From NCBI GenBank assembly GCA_946406115.1, contig OX291548.1:7180373-7244372 (forward strand): 64,000 nt of DNA. The letters are read 5' to 3'. Made by a program: the position numbers and the translations under genes. This DNA comes from Apoda limacodes (Eukaryota; Arthropoda; Insecta; Lepidoptera; Limacodidae). Below, piece after piece: positions 1-11,959 of the stretch. The notes under the pieces are model-generated. The model was not told the origin of the DNA. It saw nothing but the letters and a program-made list of their open reading frames with translations, and ran no database searches. The stretch's first letter is position 1. Every line of letters begins with the position of its first letter.

Positions 1-429
1 CAACACATTAAACAAAAAATGTTCACTGTTCAAAATCAATAGAATTATCTTCTATTAAACAAATTAGATGTATACACGCAATTGACAATATATACGTTAC
101 TAGCTTTTGCCTGTGGTTAAATTTGGTTATCAGAGTTGGATTGCAACGGCAACTCTTCAATTATGGAAAAAAAATCTGACTCACACTTGAAGTTTTCAAA
201 GTAGCCTATGTCCTTCCCCGGGACTCAAACTACCTCAGTGCCTTTCATCTTAATCGGTGCATAGACAGACGGACAGTTACTTTCACATTCATAACATTTA
301 TACGAATTGTCAATAATATTGTGGATTTTCAGGGATATTGCAAAAATGGCAGCCAGCAAGCTTGCTTTCTTTCCGGCATGTAACAATATATCCTTGTTTT
401 ATCACTATCACAATGTCATACACAGCATT

Positions 430-795
430 TCAACGTCCGTGATCGTACTTTAAAATTTTTACACCAATCGACACGAGTCCCTTTTTGTTCTGGGGTGAGT
501 TCATGAGGAATCCAGCGGCCACAAAGTTTTCTAACTTTTAAATGTTGATGTAAGATTTTTTTAATTTGGCTTATACCAATACCTCAAATGTCCTCGAATC
601 TCCTCATAGGTGATACGCCGGTTTCTTTCAATGAGTCGCCTAACAGTAGCCACATTTTCCTCAGTAATCGCAGTTAAGGGCCGACCTCCACGAATTTCGC
701 CATGGACAGAAATAAGACATTCTGCGTGCCAACGCCTAACTTGTGATAAAAGACAATTGACAATGATAGTAATTAAAAAAAATTTAAACAACTTG
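430..795 (-). pseudogene. Mariner-like transposase fragment (N-terminal region)
   Basis: The minus strand reads GRPLTAITEENVATVRRLIE, then RRITYEEIRGHL, the helix-turn-helix part of mariner transposases. After a stop near 561 a shifted frame continues with LKVRKLCGRWIPHELTPEQK and RVDWC, also family-typical. The catalytic D,D34D core is absent and the frame is broken, so this is a dead remnant. Confidence 0.75.
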
Positions 796-912
796 AAAAG
801 TTTAATTAACTTAATTAATAATTAAAATAAAGAAATGAAAGGTTTATCTTTTAAAAAATTGAAATAAAATATGCCAACTATTTTATTAAGGTCGGTGTCG
901 GTTTTAGTATTT
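772..912 (+). repeat. Left copy of a 140-bp inverted repeat pair
   Basis: Matches the reverse complement of 5559-5705. The shared core runs from an AT-rich stretch (TTAATTAATAATTA) through TATCTTTTAAAAAATTGAAA to GGTCGGTGTCGGT. The inner ends (GGTCGGTGTCGG) face each other across 4.6 kb. Confidence 0.7.
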
Positions 913-2179
913 GGAATAATCGCGGCGGTGAGCGCCAAACGCGCCCGAAGTCGATGTCAGCGAGAGCGCAACTCGAACGGGCACACACGTCCGTCGTTGC
1001 GTGCGTGTTGGGTATAGTCCAACTTAGGGAACAGTGGAAGTTTCATCAAAATCAGTTAGTAGTTTTTGAGATAGAGAGTTAAGTGTGTATCAGTCACAAG
1101 GAAAACGTGTCGTTGGCTTAACAGAGTAATTCTAAAACATGCCATTCAGAAAGTCCGCACGCAACCAAAGACTACAATATATATACCTGAAATAGACGGG
1201 TATCTCGTCCATTTAATTTGCTAACAGTTTAACGCCATCTATCCGTGATGCGGCGAAACTTTTTTTATTATAAATACCTACATACATACATATATAATCT
1301 CCAAATTTTAACTAAATCATGAACTTTTGCGAGAAATGTGAAGGTTTACAAGCAATAGTAAATTATACAGGAATGCTACTTTCACGACAAATCCTGGTGT
1401 AGAACGCGAAAAATAGTTTTCCTATACATTTTATATTTCCGGTACACCTTCACATTCCTCGTAAAAGTTTATGGCTAAGCTTTTATAAAGCGTATTTTCA
1501 AATGATACATGACACGAATAAAACTTCATTTTTAACGCCGAATATAACTGGTTTACCAATTTACCGTTGTTCAGAACACAAATCATTATGTAAATAATAC
1601 ATACAAATAAAGATCCGTGAACTGTATCTTATCAAGTTTTATTCGTATTATGTCATGAATGAAATTAATTGGTCCAATTTGACATATACATATTCTAAAA
1701 TAAAACAAAGTGGGTAAATCAAATAATAATAAACTCCAAGTTAAAATACTTTAATTTAAGTACATTTTAAAAAGAGCATTTTCTTCATAGCGTTTCATTC
1801 ATCATAACAGAATCATACATTCCTTAAGCAGTGGTTTTGGGGTAAATGAGTTTCAGCTGCAGACAGTTGTTGGCTAAATTCCAAACCTTAAACATTAAAC
1901 ATTTGTTTATTTTTTACACACTTAGGGTTGTCAACCATGCTCTAAAGTAGAGCACTGTACTCTATTTCATATAGGTGTACTTTATAGTCTAAACACTTAT
2001 GATACAGTAAGCTGAAATACTATAATTGTGTCAACTATGACTTTTTACTATTGACTAGGATGTATGGAAAGGTATGTATGTAAAATGTATTGTATGTACG
2101 TGGTACCTTAGCTGTTCAAGATATGACAAATTGAAAAACAATCATAATAGACTCAACAACGTGGCAAATCAAAGTTTTA

Positions 2180-2470
2180 AAGTTGTAGTAAGTGGTCACC
2201 CCAGCCTATGGACGCTTGCAACACCTGGGGGTTGCCGACCCTCCAAGAACCTAATAACTTTATTGAATAACCTCATACTGTAAAATAAAACCTTGGCGGA
2301 GAGCTCATTTCACAGCCTAAGCATTTGCAAAAGTGGCCGTAGGCATCATTTGAAACAATGCTTTTGAACACATCCCGTTATACAAGAGGGAGAGTACACC
2401 CAAATCTCCCGCCCAATCTTGGGACTTGAAATCGAGGACGCGCGGTAACGCCCGCGCCACGATACGATAT
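2180..2470 (-). mobile_element. Non-LTR retrotransposon 3' end
   Basis: The minus strand encodes a reverse-transcriptase tail (WAGDLGVLSLLYNGMCSKAL, then FQMMPTATF), like the copies at 51.3-52.5 and 59.6-59.9 kb. It continues into the shared 3' tail GTTGCAAGCGTCCATAGG. Truncated and out of frame. Confidence 0.65.
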
Positions 2471-3879
2471 AATATAATTGACTTTGACTCTGGCAAATGC
2501 ATAAATGGTCTGCTAAGACCGTGCGAGCCCATTATAATATCAAAAAAAAAACAGTAAACTTTTTTTTGGTGTGGATCGTCAGATATTGCGCGGCATATCC
2601 TGCTTATTTCTTCATAATTCACTATTTATAAGCCTTCGCTGCACAATTCTTAACACGTTTTCGTAAAACATTGCTAAAATATATACATCGAAAGAAAATT
2701 AAACAGAAAAAAACACCACTTCTTAAGATTCGCGCCAAAACTTCAACAGTAAACTCATAAAATGAAAACAAATATTTGTTGAATTTAAAACACTACAAAC
2801 CTTTTTTAAGTGTTGCCATATTTTTTATTTTCATATGCTACCATTATCATGAGGCGAACTTTGAGTTATGAAAACGAATTATGTGATCTTCAGTATGTTT
2901 CTTTTTGTTAAGAGTGCATTTGAGTATCCCAAAATAATAAAAAGTACCTATCATATTTACCTAGTTCATCACCTATTACCTACTGTAGTACCTATCTATT
3001 TTATTTAAACATCATTATTGTTAATTACGGCTTCTGACCATCTGTCAAGCGTTTGGTTACGATTTTTCAACTTTCAATCCTTATGTGTTTTAATTAACTA
3101 TGGACATTTTTTTTTTAATTACTGTCAAATGCATTAACTCATTTTCAAATGGAATTGCTCGAATATAAGATGAACAGCGGAAAAACACAGACTCGCATCA
3201 ATAGTAAGTTACAGTTCTGGATCAATGTTATGTTTCGACACCATAAATCTACCCACCACCTCTCATTTACGCCGATTACCCACCTAAAGTACCTACTTGA
3301 AGTTTTAGAATTAGGTTTATTAAATTCTTTACTAATTTAATTCATTAATCACTTTCATCAGAGTGTGCTGCTTATAGGCGGACACTTTAAAATTATCTAC
3401 TCGTTTCGCTTTAAAGATTGCCTTCTTTTTAAAAAAAATTAGCCCGCACTAGCTTCACTAGTGACACCATGTCCAGAAAAGCTTGTACAATAAAGATGTA
3501 CCTAATAATTTGTTAAATTCTACTAATTCTACCATTATTAACAACATTTTATGATGGTAGCACAGAAAATTTAATCAATTTATAAATAAGTCTATTCATG
3601 TAACTGTGTGGAACAGTGTGTTCATAATTATGTGCTAAAATACCCAATGCAGTTTGCCACATTAATAATTTATTTTTTAATGATAATATAGGAAATTTAA
3701 TAATTTTATTCTATTTTATTTATCATTCGTCAAATTCAGTTTTTACATGACAATCATAAGAAAATACCTTTATAACCTTATATAGTTTTTATATTAATAC
3801 AACTTGCAATTTTAAATAACAATGACTAATAATGCCTTTTTTGGTTTAAGATTTAGAACATTCTTTACTGGCCGCTATT

Positions 3880-3985
3880 AGAGGAAAAGAAGGTTGTATT
3901 ATGGAAATGTTACAAGCGTCCATAGGTTTTGGTGACCGCTTACTATCAGGCGGACCGTTAGCTTGTTTGCCAATTTTTAATATTA
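3880..3985 (+). mobile_element. Non-LTR retrotransposon 3' tail
   Basis: Contains TTACAAGCGTCCATAGG, GGTGACCGCTTAC, ATCAGGCGGACCGT and CTTGTTTGCCA, the 3'-terminal signature shared with 28570-28735 and 52370-52495. No coding part remains. Confidence 0.6.
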
Positions 3986-4182
3986 AATATTTAATTTATT
4001 ATTTAATATTTAAAAAAAATTTAATACTGTTCTATTCTTTTACTTTGGAATAATTGGAAATCTCTTTCTAGACTTTCAATCTTAGTGACACATTGTTCAC
4101 AGTAGATGTAGGTACAATTATTTTGAAAAATATGTATCATACGGCAAATTTTTAAATAGGTATGTATTCATTATAAAAATCC

Positions 4183-4545
4183 GTACTAATATTATAAATG
4201 CGAATGTAAATCTGTCTGTTTGTATCTCTTCACGCTTAAACAGCTGTACTGATTAAGATGAAATTTAGCATGGAGATAGTTTGACTTCCGAGAAAGGACA
4301 GGCTACTTGAAAACGTTGTGAGTCGGTTTTTTTATAATTAAGGAGTTGCCGTTGAAATTTTACAACGATAACCTTATTCAGGGCGGGGGGAACTACAGTC
4401 AAATTTGGCATGGAGATAGTTTGAGTCCCGAAGAAGGACAAAAGCTACCTGACAACGTCAAGTGTTAGTCGGTTTTTTTTTCTATAAGTGAGGAGTTGTC
4501 GTTGGAATTCTACACCGATAACGCGGGCAAAAGCTAGTATTATAT
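4183..4545 (+). repeat. Common dispersed repeat
   Basis: Starts with TACTAATATTATAAATGCGA and contains GGAGATAGTTTGA twice, about 140 bp apart (near 4272 and 4411), each followed by a similar stretch. Fragments of the same repeat recur at 13936-14060. No coding potential. Confidence 0.6.
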
Positions 4546-4660
4546 AAGTGTCACTTATGATCGAGGTTCAATAAATTGCAAATCAAATGGTAACACTTTT
4601 AATTACAGTTACCTACTATTATTTTGCAAGTTCTAGGCAGTGCTCTTTATAGGTATTACT

Positions 4661-5155
4661 AGCTGACCCGGCAAACAACTGTCGCATCAACCTATTGAGA
4701 AAGGGTTGTACTAATTCAGAAACCTTCCCCGACATGTGCATAACAATTTCATTAAAATCGGTTTACCCTTAAAGTGCGAGTACGTCTCGCACTTGACCGT
4801 TTTTCTTTCATAAAAACCTTGTCCTAACAATATCAACACAACAAAAAAATTACCGGAATTGGTCCAGCCATCTTCGAGTTTTCCTTACTGCGCGAGTCCG
4901 ACTCGCACTTGACCCTTTTTTCTTTCTCATAAATCTTCCCCGGCGTGTGCATAACAACTTACTTACCAAACTTTCATTAAAATCGGTTTACTGTTAGTGT
5001 GCGAGTCCGACTCGCACTTGACCGTTTTGTTCTTTCATAAAAACCTTACTCTAACACTATCAAACACAACAAAAAAATTACCGGAATTGGTCCAGCCGTC
5101 TTCGAGGTTTGCGCTTACCAACAAATTTTGCGATTCATTTTTATTTATATAGATA
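4661..5155 (+). repeat. Tandemly duplicated dispersed repeat
   Basis: Two successive near-copies, about 4725-4880 and 4931-5107, each contain CATTAAAATCGGTTTAC, a CGAGTCCGACTCGCACTTGAC-type palindromic stretch, ACACAACAAAAAAATTACCG and GGAATTGGTCCAGCC. The unit opens with TAGCTGACCCGGCAAAC. A third copy lies at 7095-7515. Confidence 0.7.
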
Positions 5156-5558
5156 ACGCTAAATAGGTACCTAGTTAAAAGTCAAAAAAATCTAATTAAC
5201 TTGCTGCGAAACGAAACATGCAACAGTGATATTTTTGTAATTGTTTCCTTACCTCGCCCCGCCTCCCCCGTCTCAGGCCACCTATTATCTAGGTCTGTGG
5301 TGCTGCATTAAAGTTTTCGGCAGCGTTTTTGTTATAGTGTATAATAAGCACGAAGTTGCAGCTGTTTTGACCATAAATTACAAGTTTTTGGACTCTTATA
5401 ATTTTAGAACTTCACAATTTAACGTAAAACTGAAACACCACAGACCTAGATATTAGTTGTCTTGCCTTGTTAAAAAAAAAGCATTGAGTTTGAGGGATTG
5501 ATATGCATCATAGGAGAAAAATCCTGATGTGTGAAGCGCGCTGCGAATCCGATACTCT

Positions 5559-5705
5559 TAACACCGACACCGACCTTAATAAAATATTTGGCATATTTTA
5601 TTTCAATTTTTTAAAAGATAAAACTTTTATTTCTTTTTTTTAATTATTAATTAAATAAATTACAATTTTCAAGTAGTTTTAATTTTTTTTTTTACTTTTT
5701 TGAAC
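5559..5705 (-). repeat. Right copy of the 140-bp inverted repeat pair
   Basis: Reverse-complement partner of 772-912, ending inward at ACCGACACCGACC. Either two independent copies of a dispersed repeat or the ends of a larger degraded insertion; the flanks inside the pair do not match each other. Confidence 0.7.
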
Positions 5706-6087
5706 TTAAAACTAAAAAAGATATTTTGCAATCCGAAATCCGTTTAAAAGCTGGTATAGACTAACATATCCAAAAACTTTTTTGACCAATGAACCAATTT
5801 TGACTATATTACATACATACGCGGGGGTCGAATTGATAACCTCTCTCTCTTTTCGGTCGGTCGGTTAAAAAACTTAACATTTGAAATTTAAATTTTTATG
5901 AGCGGCCAGGAGCGCAGAACTTTCAGTGTGCCCTATGTACTATACTTTGCCATAGATAAATTAATGTCTAGCATGCGATCTAAAAGCCGGCACTCACTGA
6001 CTGGTGGTTATAAGATGGTGAATCTGAAATATCTAGTTTTCTTGCTAATGCAACGTTGACAGTATAAAACTTGTATGTTTATTGCAG

Positions 6088-9000
6088 CCAGTTATTACGC
6101 GAAGCGGTAGGACTATCAAGACTCCGAAACAGATCTTACCAGAAGAAACATCACAGAAGCCAAGGAGAAAAAATGGGGCCATGATTTCTTGCTTCCAGTG
6201 TTCAAATGTAAGTTGTATCTTAAAGTAGGTTTGGCATTGCTTGTACATATATACAAGTGAAGTTTTAGGCTCCAACAAGCAGTCCTTCCTCGTGCGTAGT
6301 AACAACAGTGACGAAATCAAGCGTGCCACGTTTTACGAACACACTTTCTCGGAAAATAAATAACAAAACACCACTTATATGTTTGGACATTTATTTGTGT
6401 AAAATAACGCAAATTTCTTTTTTAGCTTGCCGCGCTTATAAAAGAAAACTCACTAGCTAGCCAAGCCGCCAAAAGCTTTTGTTTTGCTAACATGATAAAA
6501 ATTACAATGCCGCACTTTACGCTATTACAATAAGATGCATTATGAACCCAAAAGTGGTGCAATAAAAGTCACTTTACAAGCAAGTGTGTAGGAAAAAAAA
6601 TAGTTAATTAAAATAAAGCTCCATTAAATCCAAGTTTTCCATTTTTTAAGTTACCCACTAAAACTGTTAAATTTGAAAACAGAATTTAGTTTTCTCCGTA
6701 AAATAAAGAATTATTTCAATATAAATTATATTTTTCATTTTCCTCCACAACGGAACGTGGGATGTTTGCACGACCCATGTTATAAGCGTCTCCAGTACTG
6801 ACATCTGCATAGCGATGTATGTCGTTTATCGAAAACATGTCATCATTCAGCCATTGTTTGTAAATAAGCTAAGGCTATGGCATACCCTAGCAATAGCGTG
6901 CCGTTTCGACCAGTGTACAAAGACATATTACACTATTGAAGCATACAAAGAGACACAGTTCCATGTACGATAGGCGCCAGCATGTGACCGCACGTTGAAG
7001 ATCTCTATTTTCTCGGTTTTTTGTCGGTATAAAATTCAAATATTTATTTAAAACTATGAAATTAGCAAATATTGGTCATGTATATTAATATATGTATACT
7101 GGCTGGCCCGGCAGACTTTGTTCTGCCTGTAAAGTTGATGCGATGTAGCGCCATCTGTTACAACAAAGGGTAGGTAGGTAGCTATTACCCACGGCTACAC
7201 CCGCGTAGATTTCTATTAGATACCTAGCTGCCCCGGCGAACGTGGTTTTTTTTTTAAATAACTGCCGCACCAACCTATTGTGAAAGGGTTGTACTAATTC
7301 AGAAGCCTTTCCCGGCATCCCCGCCCACAAAAAAAAAATACCCGTATTGGTCGAGCCGTTTTCCTTAGTGCGCGAGTCCGACACGCACTTGACAGTTTTT
7401 TTTTTTTCATAAGAACCTTCTCCTGACAATAACAAACACAACAGAAAAAGAATTAGCGAAATCGGTCTAGCCGTTCTCGCGTGATGGCGTGACCAAGGGA
7501 TTCATTTTATATATATATATATTATGAAATAAGAATGAAGAGAATATTACTCTTAGTTTTCGAAACAATTTCAATTAAAGCCCAATAATAGTGTCAGTTT
7601 TTTTTTCAACTGTTTAAATTGGATAATTATTATTATTAGCAAATTCTCTTTATTAATGTTTGAACTATAACATATATTTATTTCACGTCAAAAATTGTAC
7701 TCAGAACTGTAACAAAATTAATCAAATTTTTGCAAACTTACCTCGTTCGGGTATGCTGTCACCTTAATACAATATATATTATATATACTCCAACAGTAGT
7801 TGACTGGTTTTATAGTTACTTGCGTGGACGTCGACAGTGCATTTAGGTTGAGGGATCTGTTCCATCTAGTGCAACACATCTACTGGCGTCCCGCAAGGTC
7901 GCGTGTTGTTTCCTCTCCTCTTAGCGATTTTCATTAACTCGTGTTACGTCTTAAATATCTTATCTCTACCATCTTAATGGAGAAGATTTCCAAATTTATG
8001 CCCAGGCTACTGTAGAAGAGTAGATAAAACTGTTGGGGCAATTAACCTAGACCTAGCTCGTATAGCTGATTGGAGCGATTGTTATGGTCTTAAACTAAAT
8101 CCTTGCAAAACGCAAACAATAGTTACGGGTAGCTCAAGACTAATTGCTAAAATTAATTTGGATGACCTACCAAAAATCTACCTAAACGTAGTATTATAGT
8201 GATAGCGTTGAAAACTTAGGTGTTATATTTGATCAGTCTTTGACCTGGAGATTAAGGAAATCGGCAAAAAAATGTTTACTACATCAAAATCCTTACAAAG
8301 ATTGCGTAACTTTTACACATCTTCACAAAAATTGCTCTTGCCAATAATTACTCTTTCCAATACTTGACTATGCTGATACTAGCTATCCTGATCTTAGTGA
8401 GGAGCAACTCACTAAACTTAAGCGACTTTAAAATTTATGTGTCAGATTTATATTTGGCCTACGCAAAATTAATCATATTTCAGAGTTCCGATCAAAGCTC
8501 AAATGGCTCCCAATTCGTCTTCGTAGGAATACACATATTTTATTGCTTCTGAACAACGTCCTGTTCAATCTGTCAACACCTCATTATCTAAGACAACAAT
8601 TTAAATTCCATGGTTCTCCAATAACTCGAGATTCAACTAATTTATTATAAAAACTTACACTCATAAAGCAACTCTTTTGTTGTGAAAACAATCAGATTTT
8701 GGAACTCTTTACCATTGCAAATACGACAAGCTCAATCATTGAGTCTTTTCAAAGATCTTACATTTTCACTTTTTTAAAATCTTAAGCTGTTCGCTTATTT
8801 TTGTATTTCTATATATTTTATTTATTTTTATATAGGAATATATGTATCTATATTTTTTTATATACTTATTATTTTTTTTGTAAAGTATTTTATATTATTA
8901 TATACTATGTATGTATTTATAAATTTTTAAGTCTCACCCTTGAGTTAGCACAAAGTGGGGGTTGTCTGGAAAAATCGCTTGGATAGCGATGAGACCGCCT

Positions 9001-11959
9001 TATTGTACTTTTTTATTTTATGGGTTTTAATTGATGTCTTACTTACTGTGCAATAAAAAATATTATTATAAAAAGACAAATATGAAGTTAAATATTTTCT
9101 AACTTGATTTTTTTACAGGATTTCAGTAATTTATACCAACTTCAAAAGCACTATGAGAATCATCCTACACATATACCAGCTAAAATTCATACAGATCTTT
9201 ATCATTGTTTGCTGGCAATCATTAAGAGTAAGCCCGAATGTGAAAGGGCCAAAACATTTATTCGGCAATTGGAGCTGATAATCCAGAAGATTAAAAGCCT
9301 TTTACCCTGTTTGCTGATGGAAGTAGATGAAAGTAAAGGAAATAGCTGTACTGTTACTGAAGATACCAGCTGGTTTGTACACATTAATATAATATTAGTA
9401 ATTACTTTGTAGTATTTATCTTGTTTTAAATTCTGAAATGAGAAAAACAAAGTCGATGCGTCACTATAACAAATGTAAACCTATGTCATAGCATTTCATA
9501 TTATTAAAAATAATTATAATAATGGTCTATACAGTTAGGTTTGATGTTTTATGTAATGATATTAAAGCAGAATTGTTAGCAGTTTCGCTACGATCATTAT
9601 TCATAAATTTTTCATTTGAAATTTCTATCAACAGCTTACCGCTCCTATTATTATAAATGCTATTTAGATATTTACTCAGGATACAGAGCACAGCTCCACA
9701 ATTTTATTTTTTAGTCTGATCAAAGCCCTAGATTGATGAGGAGATTGTTGTGATGATTGCTACCTAGGACCTACCTAATTATTTAGCTTTTAGTACATTA
9801 TCTACGTCATTATAATCTTTCTTTTCAATAAAACCGTTTACATTACTTTTTTACCCGACTGTCAAGGTAGGGTTATGTTTTTCGCGCGTATTTTATATTT
9901 AGGTACGTACATATGTATGTATGTATGTAAATATCTTTATTATCGTGTTCTTAGGTGACAAACGAAAAAAAACAATACGAGCTAAATTTTTTTTTAAGTA
10001 CCTCGAGTAGGGTATGAATATAAAGAACTTGAAGAGGCCATTCCGAAAATATATAACACTTATGATAAAATGGTCGAGTGGGAGTCAAAATAATTTTTAT
10101 ATAAAAAAGACCGGAACTAAGAAGCTGTCAATAAAAATATATAATTAAATAAAGAGGACCAGACTGCAAAAACATTAAGTACTAAAAGGAAATAAACAAG
10201 TGCATATAAAACATACCAAATATTTAACTACAAGCAGGCGGGGCTCATTTCAATACAAGTTCAAATGGTAGTACAGACTGCTCAAACAATAGTAGTTACC
10301 CTAAAAGTCTGCTTATAGTTAAATATTTGGTATGTGTTAGATGCACTTGTTTTTTTTCTTTTTAGTGTTTAATGTTTTTGCAGTCGGGTTTTTTATCATA
10401 TTATATATTTTTTTTCTCGTTTTTAGCAGATATGCTATCTACAATGCACAAATTTATCATAGAAACAATAAAAATGTTCTAAAAATAGCTTATAAGTAAT
10501 TATATATTTCTTTTTATTCTATTCTTAGAATCCCTTTGTACAAAGAGGAAATCAAATATGTTCATTGGCGCGCTATTGAGCTCTTTACTATACATATTAA
10601 TATTTCTTTTAATGTTTCATTAATTATTAGTTGCTGTGTCAAATAAATTAAATGCTATTTTAAATCGTTTCGAGCTTCTAAAATACCTAATACATTTGAC
10701 TACCGATTTTAGTTTATATTTCGGTACTAATGATTAGCAGTATTTTTTTCAACTTTCTTTAAAATCTATGTTCATTTTGGTGTAATAATTAATATTGTGA
10801 TTCATTACATTGTTAAGAGGTGTAATTAATTAGTGGATTGAAACTTTACTATTTTTGTTTCTTTTATATATGAGACATTGTTTTTAGGGTGCTGGGGTTG
10901 TCACCAGGAGAATATAATCTGAACATGGATGCCCTTACTTGCGTTAAAGATGAAGATGGCTACTGTAGGCACAATCCTTCAAAAAAAGATGATTTAAAAT
11001 TAGTAAAATCAAATAATTCTTCAGATTTTTGTGATTGTGATGAAGAGTCAATTAGTAGTGAAAATGAGGTTGATGACTGTGCCAGAGTCAATTCAGTTGA
11101 AAAATGGCCCACAATTAGCAAGAGGATTTGGAAAATTAAACAACGAAAGTCTAAAATTAAGAAAATTAAACTTTCGTCTGAGAACAGTGACACACATATA
11201 GACTTGGGGAGTGAAAATCTATCAACAGTAGTTAATTATGATGACTGTGCAATAAACGAAGAAAATGTAAATACAACAGACAAGCTGCAAAATCAAACAC
11301 AGACAACATTTGAAGATAACTGTAAAAATGTACATCCATCCACCAACTATGATAACAGCGTTATTGAAAATCAAATTGTAAAACCAAAAGGCAGGCATGT
11401 ACAGTTTCATAGTGCACATTTTGACATTAGATCGTCACCTATAAAACATTCGCAATCAACAGTGTTTCATAAATTCCAGATAAATCCACAAAAAATGGCA
11501 ATGTATAAAGTACAAATCAGTTCTACAACTTCAGATAAAGGTGAAACTGATAAGTCACAATATAAAAACACTGAAATACCTACTGATATTGACAAAGACT
11601 TAGAGAGACTACTTAAAGATGTAGAAATGTCGTGTGAAAATACGAATGTTTTGAGTAATAATTCAGCAGATAACAAAAACTGGCTTTCATCTTCAAAATC
11701 TGCTGATATGCATTTAGAAAGAAAAATGAAATCTAGTAGTATAATAGTTGAGTCAAATGAAATGGACGTAAACCACACTGACAATGCCAAAGAAAACTTG
11801 CCAATCGATTCTAATTTTGTGTTGTCTAATCACAGTCAGATTGTATTAAACAACTTTTTAGAGTCATTAGAAAATGAATGCTTGACATTTCCTGAGACTG
11901 ATATCAAAAATAATTCTATAGACTTCAATTTAGACTTATTTTCATTTAGCAATAATTGA
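6088..11959 (+). CDS. C2H2 zinc-finger protein, ZNF839-like (3' exons only)
   Basis: Three exons join in frame: 6088-6207, 9119-9372 and 10888-11959, with the stop at 11957-11959. They give 481 residues. Each junction has GT/AG: the first intron starts gtaagt after an AAT codon (phase 0), the second splits a TGG codon (phase 2). Residues 4-8 read TRSGR, followed by a basic stretch. A C-x2-C-x12-H-x3-H finger (Cys35, Cys38, His51, His55) is built across the first intron. After it comes a helical, Leu/Ile-rich segment (about 60-110) and then a long acidic, Ser/Asn-rich tail that looks disordered. The TRSGR-plus-single-finger arrangement recalls vertebrate ZNF839; that naming is inference from memory. 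The tail is not recognised. The protein is presumably nuclear. The first visible exon begins at a splice acceptor without a start codon, so 5' exons are missing; none could be identified in 1-6087. The gene is convergent with NOSIP, with 1.3 kb between stops. Confidence 0.72.
6893..7034 (+). repeat. Dispersed repeat, inverted partner of 34953-35107
   Basis: Shares long near-identical stretches with the reverse complement of 34953-35107, for example TTACACTATTGAAGCATACA and GACCGCACGTTGAA. No protein coding seen. Confidence 0.7.
7095..7515 (+). repeat. Further copy of the GACCCGGC / CGAGTCCGACTCGC repeat
   Basis: Opens with two similar starts (CTGGCTGGCCCGGCAGAC near 7099 and TAGCTGCCCCGGCGAACG near 7226), then GCGAGTCCGACACGCACTTG, ending in GATTCATTTTATATATATAT. 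In the first intron of the zinc-finger gene. A 118-codon open frame on the other strand here is a by-product. Confidence 0.65.
7790..9065 (+). mobile_element. Decayed LINE (non-LTR) reverse transcriptase with 3' UTR
   Basis: In the intron between zinc-finger exons 6088-6207 and 9119-9372. Frames broken by many stops read SLTWRLRKSAKKCLL, LDYADTSYPDLSEEQ, then LKWLPIRLRRNTHILLLLNN, the C-terminal part of a reverse transcriptase. The 3' part has TAGCGATGAGACCGCCTTATTGTAC and ends in GCAATAAAAAATATT just before the next exon. The same family is at 29945-30960 and 41940-42860. Confidence 0.75.
9835..9970 (+). repeat. SINE-like dispersed repeat fragment
   Basis: ACCCGACTGTCAAGG, GGGTTATGTTTTTCG, then tandem ATGT units (9910-9930) and TAAATATCTTTATTA. 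It is a common lepidopteran-type repeat, recognised by general resemblance only. Confidence 0.4.
10161..10385. mobile_element. Fold-back (hairpin) MITE-like element
   Basis: Arms of about 78 bp, 10161-10238 and 10308-10385, are inverted repeats. Both carry GACTGCAAAAACATTAA at the outer end and ACATACCAAATATTTAACTA near the inner end, separated by a 69-bp loop. It lies in the last intron of the zinc-finger gene, about 500 bp before the final exon. No coding capacity. Confidence 0.8.

Larger units (their letters stand above)
1..6087. other. Repeat-rich region without a supported host gene
   Basis: Holds a mariner fragment (about 430-795), LINE 3' ends (about 2180-2470 minus, 3880-3985 plus), two copies of an inverted 140-bp repeat (772-912 and 5559-5705), a common repeat beginning near 4183, and a tandemly duplicated repeat (4661-5155). 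The missing 5' exons of the zinc-finger gene may be here or left of the window. The small open frames at 2074-2283, 3149-3340 and 5241-5456 show no coding character. Confidence 0.6.

Noticed and set aside
3149..3340. Possible 5' exon of the zinc-finger gene, with a GTAAGT donor near 3203
   Set aside because: The donor would be in phase 1, but the exon at 6088 needs phase 0, and the translation shows no family feature.
7085..7441. 118-codon minus-strand frame
   Set aside because: Entirely within a dispersed repeat (7095-7515). Poly-Lys/Thr stretches come from T runs.
11467..11790. 107-codon minus-strand frame
   Set aside because: Antisense shadow of the zinc-finger protein's final exon, whose reading continues over 1 kb.
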